A stretch of DNA of 64,000 bases from Mixophyes australis (Eukaryota > Chordata > Amphibia > Anura > Limnodynastidae), in the NCBI GenBank assembly GCA_036250195.1, contig JAVHZZ010000006.1, positions 187,673,850 to 187,737,849 of the forward strand, given 5' to 3'. Shown piece after piece: positions 56,077 through 64,000 of this stretch. Position 1 is the stretch's first letter. Each line of letters starts with the position of its first letter. The notes below the pieces were generated by a model that saw nothing but the letters and a program-made list of their open reading frames with translations, did not search any database and had not been told where the DNA came from. The translations under genes were made by a program, and so were the position numbers.

Positions 56077-56417
56077 GTTTAGAGGTTATTTTCTCTTTTA
56101 TTAGTTCAAATGATCATTAGTTAGTTTTCTTGCTCTTTACTGATGCATCTTAATTTTTTTATTTTCCTTTTATGGTAGAAGACATTTCTTTATTATGTAT
56201 GATTTCCGTTGCAATGTTGTTTCAGTGATATTTATGTTTCATATTTTGCAATCATTTATCTGGACGGACATGTGATTATTGATGCTTTTTTTTCTTCACT
56301 TTTCATGCTTGGATAGAATAGATTGTTGAACGTCTTTATGCTTTGTATTTCTATTGTAATTTTCTTGTACTTTTAATTAATTTAAATTCCTATAAAAAGA
56401 GTTTAAAAAAATAAATA

Positions 56418-56830
56418 CAGTCATGGTCAAAAGATTGGAAAATGACACAAGTATTGGTTTTCTCAAAGTCTGCTGCTTCAATGTTTTTATACCTTTACTT
56501 TAGATGTTGCTATGATATACTGAAGTAAAATTACAAACATCGCATAAGTGTAAAAATCTTTTAATGACAATTACATTAAGTTTAAGCAAAGAGTCAATAT
56601 TTGCAGTGTTGACCTTTCTTTTTGAAGACCTCTGCAATTCGCCCTGGCATGCTGTCAATCAACTTCTGGGCCACATACTGACTGATGGCCGCCCATTCTT
56701 GCCTAATCAATGCTTGGAGTTTGCCAGAATTTGTGGGCTTTTGTTTGTCCACCGGCCTCTTGAGGATTGACCACAAGTTCTCAATGGGATTAAGGTCTGG
56801 GGAGTTTCATGGCCATGGACCCAAAATTAT
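56418..56830 (-). mobile_element. Tc1/mariner element, 3' part
   Basis: The terminus on the + strand is CAGTCATGGTCAAAAGATTG, following a TA target dinucleotide. On the minus strand the C-terminal transposase end is readable (56,594-56,776): LWSILKRPVD-like start (W at the expected place), KLQALIRQEWAAISQYVAQK and LIDSMPGRIAEVFKKKGQHC, then a stop. The catalytic DDE part and the other terminus are absent, so it is a 5'-truncated fossil. Confidence 0.88.
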
Positions 56831-57510
56831 GTTGATGTAATTCATATTGCTTTGTTTTAGTAATTGCTTCACTTACACTCTTGATATAGCACCATTGTTA
56901 CCTTACATTACACATTTTCATTATCATATATTCACAACTCATAAAATCAGCCAAACCCCTTGTTATCATTATTACTCGCTTCATTCATTTCCATATATTT
57001 TTCATATAACAGAGTTGAAGTTATTCATCTCATAGTTATTTTTCTTTTTTATCATGATATAATAACTTAAGATTTATGCACACAACTGATAATTTGAGAG
57101 CTAATAGTTAATGATAAATGCAACGTTGCCCATTAGTGACGATTGTTTATTTCATTCTTTCATTCAGCCTTTTGGTCAGTCACGTACACATTAGAATTGG
57201 TATAATTAACTAATCAACCCAATTTGACTATTCTTGTGATCGGATATTATTTCTCATACTTTTATATTTACCATAGTCAAATACAATTAGGTTTTTGAAA
57301 TTGATCTCTTATACTCCAATAGATGTTTGTTTACCTTTTTGCATCCTAACCAATCAGTGAAACGAAGGGGTGAGACTTAAGACTCTGTTGGAAGTTTGGA
57401 ATGCCACTCATGAACCATATGATTTGGTAACGAATTCACATTGTTATGATTGGTGCATCATCAATGTGGGCGTGTCCTTCAATATATAAGACCTATCAAG
57501 GCATGTCATT
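56831..57510. other. AT-rich DNA, no gene seen
   Basis: No supported frame. The last part (57,340-57,500) may be the leader of the Penelope-type element whose ribozyme-like motif follows. Confidence 0.4.
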
Positions 57511-57512
57511 GA

Positions 57513-57554
57513 GTTGCCTTGTTAAAGCCTATAGCGAAACTCGTGTCGGCGGAC
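57513..57554 (+). ncRNA. Fossil resembling a Penelope-type hammerhead ribozyme
   Basis: The order fits a type I hammerhead: GTTGCC (stem I), CTTGTTA where the conserved CTGATGA should be, a GC/GC stem II with a CTATA loop (57,527-57,535), GAAAC, a very short stem III, the GTC cleavage triplet (57,545-57,547), then GGCGGAC that can pair with GTTGCC. Minimal hammerheads of this form are known from Penelope-like elements. Three core bases differ from the consensus, so it is probably inactive. Confidence 0.4.
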
Positions 57555-60500
57555 GCTGTGCTCACTGTTTGTGCATGTTTTAGTTCAATTTAGTCAACGG
57601 TTCCGACGAGCAGTTAGGATTACTGGTTCTTATATTTCAATTTTATGAATGCTAGGCGCTACTCCCAATTATCAATTCAGCATTTGTAAACAGAAATTTG
57701 TATCAACCAATCCTTGGTAGACAGTCCATCTATAGGAAATCCAAGGGGCTGGGATTTAATTACATTCTTGTAAGCATTACACTCTATATACACAGTGTAA
57801 TGTGTTAATCAGTAATATTATTATGGCTGAATGGATGAAACACTAAATGTCATACAATATTATCCTAATCAGTTGCAGTTTTGTATGGATTGTGACTGAT
57901 AATAGGACATATAAAGGCTGCAATTGTTAGCAGCACTTTACCACTGCACCATTGTGGTTAGTCAAACTGGCTGTGTAGCTTAAAAACCACAGTCACTGGC
58001 ATCTGTGGTGTGTTAATATATCGAGACATTGGATACCCAATAAATTATTATACCTATTCTACAATACCCCTTAATTCTGAAATAACAATAAATCCAAATG
58101 GGGAATCATTATTAAGGTACACTCATTACATCTTGATTGAGCTACTCCTCTTTATATAGCTGTTTGAACCAAAAGAAATCCTACAGGGTGTCCATAGTCC
58201 TCAACATAACAATTTTGTGTGGTAAAAAATAACTGATCTAATAAAGTTTACAATTGGTGAATAAAGGACTGGCACACCAATGATGAAACCGATAAATGAG
58301 TGGATTACGATAAAGCAACACAACTCAAACAAAGAGGCAGCCGGGTAGTTTTACTACTTTTTTAACTGTATTCCACATATCACTTCAATACTCCATCATC
58401 TTTTTAAAAATATGTTGCTATATTTGTTTTTACTGCATCCCAATAAAAGGATATTATTTGTAATATTTGACTATTAATTCATAACATTAGAGTCCCCCAA
58501 CAACACAATTTCTTCGCTCTCCTTGTTGTTCTACAAAGGACCAATTGTCAGAATTATTCAAAACATGGGGCCAGGGATGTAACTAGGGCTGTGCGATGGG
58601 CTGCAACCACCATCCAGGTGTAGACAGGTTGAAGTAGGATGGTCTTGGTAAACATGTACCCAATTCAAGCATCTAAATGTTAACAAAAGTAGATTAAGGA
58701 TGTGAGTCTACTGTCAAACTAATTCAGGAAAACTGGTCAGCTGCACCTCTATATGAAAGACATGTTCTGTGACCACACAAGCTGGAAAAGTACTGAACAC
58801 GTGTTTAGCCAGTGTCTATTTTTGCTTAGTAAAACCAACAATTTTAAAAAGCAGTTGAATACATGTTTCGGTAATTCTGGAGGTTTGTTAACCATAGTCA
58901 TGAATCAAATTTGGTTTTTTTCATCGGTCATTCAAATAAAATGATGGAATTTATTTTTACATTTTACTTAGATAATGGACACACACACACACACTAAAGA
59001 TACAATGTATTTGCAGCTGCACATATATGTGGTCTTACAAGTCCACTGCAAATGCAACGGTCACTATCAGGAATCAGGCTACAATATCTGAATGCTAGAA
59101 ATTATTTGTGTATTTAATTAGCTTTTTTTTTATTCTGCCCCCTTCCTTTTTAGAATGCAAATTGACACTGGCCCCCGTACTCTGGTAAGTGAAACACTGC
59201 AAATCTAAAATCATCTAGACCAGGGACTTTTCAACTACCGTAGAATTACAGGTCCCAGCATACTGGGCCATTGTCACAGCAGATGGAAAGCGCCATTTTA
59301 TATCGACAGTCCCTTAATCAAATCAGGTCGACTTTACCCAGTCCCTACAGTTGTCACCAAATCTGCATTTCTAATGAAAGACTAAAATACTATGCGTGCT
59401 TGTATAAAGCAGGGACTGTTAGAATGCTTGTTAGGCTGCAAACATTAAAGCCGAGGACGCACTACTGTAAATTACTGCAGATGCAATTTCTGTTTCTGAA
59501 AGTCCTGATGAGCATGTAGAGTTATGTGTACACACCTACACAATTTACCTTCAGATCTGTGCTCTTCACCTCGCATAACTATCTGCTGAAAATATTGTGA
59601 CTGTGCATTCTACAGCTATCTGCCTACACGGCTGGTTGTGACTGCATACACACTTCCACATTTACCCAACATCGCTTAGAAGACCAACTCAAACAATATT
59701 ATTTGATTTGGTGCAATAAAACCTGATTGTGGGAGCATGCACACTAATGCAATATCTGACCAAACTGTCATTTATAGAATGATCTGCACGATAACTGGAT
59801 GAAAAATCTTTAGTGTCTACCCACCTTTACTAAAGATTTTCATCATAATTTGGCTGCTGGGGGACAATAACAATCAGATAATGAAATCATTCATCAATTA
59901 ATTTCAAAGGGGACTAATGTTGTTGGCATAATCAAAATCAAATATATTAGATTTTACTAACCCAAAATGTCCTCTTTGTTCCCATACTTGACCAGCCATT
60001 CTTAAAATATCCACAGATCATGTGACTGATGGGCTCTCAAAATTGTGGAATTTTTTGGATCTAGGATTCATATAGAAATCAGTTTTTCCAGAGCCTCACA
60101 CTGTTCAGGTAGGAGGGGTGCCAGCTTCTTCATCTATTGAATAGGGTATTGCATCCTGCTTGACTCCATTCCCTTCCTTACACTGACACTGCCGCATCAC
60201 ATACAGCACTGCCCTCCCTTCCGTTCACACAAGTTGACAGGACAATGCCTCCCATAAGATCAGTGCACTCATCTCCTAAAATACTCTGATGCTGAAAGAA
60301 CTCGCTCTTCTCCTTACCAAACTCAAGTCTGAGGCTTCCTCCTTGCCCTCATACTCTTTTACACATCATGATACTGCCTGCCACACAGCAATTTGTTGCT
60401 GTGAAGGTTGGCTGGGCTTTGTGCATGGAACTACATGGCTTTGAATTTTCTTGATCTAGACATCCAGAGAGGTGTGGATAAAAACTTGCCCCAAAAGTTG

Positions 60501-60560
60501 CTTTGAGAGCAGGTGGTAGATGAATAAATAATAAAAGTGAGGATTATGCTTTGCTATAAT
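57555..60560. other. No gene seen; two transposon ends
   Basis: At about 58,573 CAGGGATGTAACTAGGGCTG, followed by TGCGATGGGC, matches the inverted right end of the MITE at 13,766-13,931 but no partner end was found. At about 59,222 CAGGGACTTTTCAACTACCG with TACAGGTCCCAGCATACTGG is another hAT-type end. A CA run lies at 58,980-58,995. The rest is unassigned. Confidence 0.45.
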
Positions 60561-61150
60561 TAATTTTCCTCAAAAAGACCATCTTTATCAGCCATATCTC
60601 TTGGTAGATTCCCTTTCCAGTTTAGGTAGAGGCAGGTTAAAAACACCCCCCAGTTGGTACATAAGGTAGCTCCCCTCCTCCCCTTTGTGTTTGAGTGACT
60701 TACTAAAAGCTTTTTTTCTGAAAAATATCAATAAATTTACAAGCATGGATGGACAATGAGCTGCCATGGAGTCTTCTAAGGAAGAGGAATTATTAGTAAG
60801 CATAATCCACTCTTTTCCTCTTCCTCTATGACGGCCATAATGCTGGGATGTACTAAAGCAGTATAGTAGAGGGCACTCAGGATCTTTTGCTGAAACCATT
60901 ACTCTTGTAGACCTGTATAATAACTTCTCTGATCCATCTGGAATCACTTGAAGAATGTCCTTTCGGAAGCTGAGCAGGAATCACACGGGAATTCTTTGGC
61001 CCTTAGGTAGAAATTCTGAATGGGCATAAGCATCACATTTATCCACATGGACATTGAGAGAAGGCTCCATGCACCATTGACTGCATTCAGTTTCCTTAGT
61101 CAATTTTGTGCAGTGGTTCAAAAAGGGTCAGACACCAAGTTAGGCCCGGG
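60561..61150. other. Repeat-like DNA next to the Penelope and DIRS relics
   Basis: The minus-strand frame 60,588-60,947 contains CATAGAGGAAGAGGAAAAGA and a TTACTAATAATTC phrase. From memory these resemble terminal sequence of DIRS-type elements. I do not consider the frame a gene. Confidence 0.3.
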
Positions 61151-61560
61151 GGTTTCACTTTATTCGGGATGACAAATTTGCAGTGAACCTGGTCCTCTAT
61201 GATATATAGATGACCTGTTCTTTATTTGTGGGATTCTAATTCTGTTTCACATTTTGTTTCTTATATTATTAATAACCCTTGAAAGTTCACCTTCACGTGC
61301 ACTTTTAACCCAGTGATTATTAACTTCCTGGATATCATCGTCACTATCATAATGCGATTCAGATTTACACTTCTCAAAAGGAAGTAGATTACAATAATAC
61401 CCCTACTGTACAACTCAGGATACGTAGAAACTGCTCTACAAACATGGACCACGCTACATATTTATGGGAAGCATTCAAAGAGAAAAAATACCCAACACTA
61501 TTGCTGGAAAAGTCTCTCAATAATAGCTTCGCTATGAATAGAGAATCTATTAACTTTTGA
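61150..61560 (+). pseudogene. Penelope-like reverse transcriptase relic
   Basis: YIDDLFFICGI with the catalytic YIDD at 61,203-61,214 is followed, in shifted frames, by KFTFTCTFNPVIINFLDIIV. NFLD is encoded at 61,322-61,333. This is the characteristic motif order of Penelope-like RT (Y-x-DD then K-F-T-x(n)-NFLD). Downstream sequence reads like the thumb region. Frameshifts and stops make it inactive. Confidence 0.7.
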
Positions 61561-61719
61561 GTGGATTTGGAGGAAAGACATAGCACAGGCGAAATGTCCA
61601 CGGAACAGTCAGAGTATCGATTCCCTCCGACTCCGGCCCGAGTCAAAAGAAGAACCTGGGAACTTTTGCATTTCTGCTTGTTGCCATGATGTCCACTTAA
61701 TGAAAACCAAATCTATTTA

Positions 61720-62916
61720 TCAACAGCTAGAACACCGCCTGATGAAAGGACTATTCTCCTGGGAGAATGGCTGAGGTAATTTGCCAATCCATCCCATTTG
61801 TTTGGTACATGTAATGCGGAGAGGGATTTTAGGTTTCACTCTACCTACAGCATGATCTCTGCTACTTCCACCATTAAGGTCCATCTTATTGCACCTACTT
61901 GATGACTTGTGAAGGCTACTACAGTCTTCTTGTCTGAAAATATTCTGAGACACTTCTCTTTTAGACGAAGATGAAAGTGCTTGACCCCAGTCTGTGATAC
62001 TGGTGCCTGTTGAGAGTAGCATCCATTCTGTCTCCAAAATTGACTTTGTCCTTAACTTCATCACCACATGAAAGACTTCCTGTTGGCTTTTGACAAGGTG
62101 ATGGCATGATTCAGAGAAGACGTCTGTGTGTATTGCCACTTCGTTAGAACTTATCAATGAAGATCTCGCACGTTGCAACTTGCCCATGGGAAGATTACTA
62201 TGGTGGCGGAAACCTCGTTCAACAGTTGCAATCCTTTTCTTCTGGATGCCCAACAATGCATCCACTGCAGACATGCACAGGAATGAATCTTGATACATCT
62301 CTTATGACAAAGATACTATGATCTATACAGTGTATCAGGCCCCATGCACTTTATATTATTGTGCACTACCCAGCCATGTTGTGGCAGAAACGGTCACATT
62401 AGCGGATTTGTACTTGACAATGAGCTCTGAACTCCCCACTACAAGTATGTCATCCAGATAAGGCCATATCTTGACTCCTTGCTTTCCTCAATTCTGCTAT
62501 CAGATTGACGAACATCCTTGAAAAATTTCTTATAGATGTCTCAACCCAAAAGTGCAGGAAGGTGAACTGAAAGTGTTGGCCCAGGACCAAAACCCTGAAG
62601 AATTGCATGGGATGAACTGCAACAGAAATGTGAAAATAGGCATCCTGAAAGTGTATGGATGGGAGAAAATACCCAGCGCCAGTGACCATGTGGATGAAAT
62701 TCAGATTCTATGTGGAAATGTCTGGTATGAATAAATCGGTTTAATCTCTTCAAATCCAGAACGAAAGCCCCTGATGATTTTCTGAAAAGGAAGAGACTGA
62801 AATAGAAACCTGTACATTCTTGACCTACATGAAGATAAATTACATGAGCCTTATTAATGATTGCAGACTGCTTTAAAAGGTTACCAATTCTACCCTGGTT
62901 GCTAGAGCCCTGTGGG
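61720..62916 (-). pseudogene. DIRS-like retrotransposon: RT and RNase H relic
   Basis: On the minus strand, in shifting frames: LKRLNRFIHTRHFHIES, FQDAYFHISVAVHPMQFFRV, GQHFQFTFLHF, then YLDDILVVGSS (catalytic YLDD at 62,449-62,460). Further on come FRHHSNLPMGKLQRARSSL and ITDWGQALSSSSKREVSQN, where the family has an RNase H T-D-A-S-x-x-x-WG. This order is typical of DIRS-type retrotransposons. Tyrosine recombinase and methyltransferase parts were not seen. Confidence 0.8.
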
Positions 62917-63095
62917 TAAATGTATAAAGGAGCGATGTTTGCAAATCGCTGATATTCGGCGACTTTGGCAACTAAATTTCAAACGGCAACGTGTTTAAAG
63001 GCAAGATTTGACTTTAAACACATTGCCGTTTTAAATTTGGCTGACAAAGTCACAGAATATTGTCAATTTACTCAAATTGCTCCTTAACACATTTA
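62917..63095. mobile_element. Hairpin MITE inside the DIRS relic
   Basis: The two ends, TAAATGTATAAAGGAGCGAT and the inverted form of ATTGCTCCTTAACACATTTA, are related. The interior arms GCAACGTGTTTAAAG and CTTTAAACACATTGC pair around a short centre near 63,000-63,012. The element is about 179 bp and separates the RT part of the DIRS relic from its upstream part. The target duplication was not resolved. Confidence 0.75.
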
Positions 63096-64000
63096 GCCTC
63101 TGGACTTTACCACAAAGTTCCATTTTGAATACTGACAAAACATTACTCATTTCTTACAATGTGCAACACCCAATGATCTGTGATGGAGTGAACCCATATC
63201 TCTGCAACCTGTGCAATCGCTTTGTCTATTGGTGCTAATGGGGACCTATCCTGACAATAGTTATTGTGGAGTCTTCAGATTTGACTTTCCTTCTTTGGGA
63301 CAAAAAGCCAGTTTAAATGTACTAGGCATATTTTGTCTGCCTTGTCTCATTGGCTTAATACTTCTCACATCTCTGAAGTGCTGATGAGCCAAGGAATACC
63401 TAGGCCTTCTATCTTGTAGAAAGAGGCTAAATTTACAACCAGAGGACTTCTGGATAACTGCATCCATTTGTCTTCCACAAGCAGAGATCTTCCAAATGTG
63501 AGATTGGGTAGACTATTTTTATGTGAGCATCTGCAACCCAAGGGTGCATCCAGAGGGCTCTCCTAGTCACTGCTGCAAAGATCATTGTCTATGCTGAAAA
63601 AGCAAAATGTATCTAAAACATGCTTCACACAAAAAGGCTATGCCTTTCTGCATAAATGCTTTTCAACATGCATCAGTCTTTTATTTGGACATCTGTATAG
63701 TGTCTCCCCATAATCTACGTGCTCTAGCAACTAAAGCCACAGCTACACCAGATTTCAAGATGGTTCCATATAAAATATGAAGTTTCTTAAAGCAACTCTC
63801 TATCTTCCTATGCACGTGATCACTGAGGGGACTCCCACCTTCAATATGCATAGTATTTATGGAGGATATACTAGCCACAGGTGCATCAACGTACGGACCA
63901 TGCTCCAGTTCAGAGCCATCTCATTCCTTAATGGATAGATACATACATACATCCTAGACCTCTACAAATTCTTTATAAATCAGCTCCTTCACCATCTGAT
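63096..64000 (-). pseudogene. DIRS-like retrotransposon: RT start and gag-like relic
   Basis: On the minus strand, VASISSINTMHIEGGSPLSD, HVHRKIESCFKKLHILYGTI and VAVALVARARRLWG-like residues (63,681-63,890) match the upstream ORF of DIRS elements. Nearer the RT, IDKAIAQVAEIWVHSITDHW, then VLHIV, matches the RT N-terminus. Stops are frequent. The element runs off the window's right edge, so its 5' end is not seen. Confidence 0.65.

Noticed and set aside
60588..60947. 119-codon minus-strand frame
   Set aside because: The peptide has no recognisable domain, and the DNA resembles repeat ends rather than a coding region.

Overview
The window is vertebrate nuclear DNA, most likely from a frog or a close relative. 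The vertebrate assignment is firm: there is one intact vertebrate gene exon (PHOSPHO1), spliceosomal signals, and a vertebrate-type mix of transposons. The frog assignment is an inference. It rests on my recall that several of the repeats (the hairpin MITEs ending in GGGTATATTTACTAA, the tRNA-SINE with a TATATAGCGCC tail, and the DIRS, Penelope and chromovirus mixture) are typical of anuran genomes. No database search was possible.

The only convincing host protein-coding sequence is on the minus strand at 22,933-23,676. It is the main coding exon of PHOSPHO1, a phosphoethanolamine/phosphocholine phosphatase of bone mineralisation, with all HAD-superfamily catalytic residues and a clear splice acceptor just upstream. 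Upstream exons should lie at higher coordinates. A CpG- and GC-box-rich patch near 29.1-29.4 kb is a speculative promoter candidate.

The rest is intergenic or intronic DNA built from mobile elements. From 0 to 13 kb there is a hAT-like element that split a TA microsatellite and was then hit by a SINE, a 30-bp minisatellite, two copies of a dispersed ~1.4-1.7 kb repeat in opposite orientation (one carrying two hAT-like MITEs, with the other preserving the empty sites), and a Penelope C-terminal relic. From 13 to 22 kb there are a SINE, a LINE endonuclease relic, an LTR fragment, a 33-bp minisatellite and several TTA-flanked MITEs. From 24 to 28 kb there are MITEs, one of them a fold-back element with a telomere-like core, and SINEs. 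From 31 to 36 kb there is a decayed Ty3/gypsy element (gag, protease, RT, RNase H, integrase) interrupted by a BED-finger transposase remnant and a hAT MITE. From 36 to 44 kb there are SINEs, a LINE RT relic and a second gypsy-family gag/protease relic. From 45.6 to 47.4 kb a solo LTR is nested inside another solo LTR. From 49.2 to 53.6 kb a third gypsy relic (protease, RT, RNase H, 3' LTR) lacks integrase and is flanked by a ~500-bp direct repeat. From 55 to 57.6 kb there are a 978-bp hAT-like element with a perfect 8-bp target duplication, a Tc1/mariner transposase tail and a fossil resembling a hammerhead ribozyme. From 60.5 to 64 kb there are Penelope RT and DIRS-type retrotransposon relics.

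Apart from PHOSPHO1 no functional gene system was found. The interest lies in the insertion history, which can be read unusually precisely from target-site duplications, empty sites and nesting.
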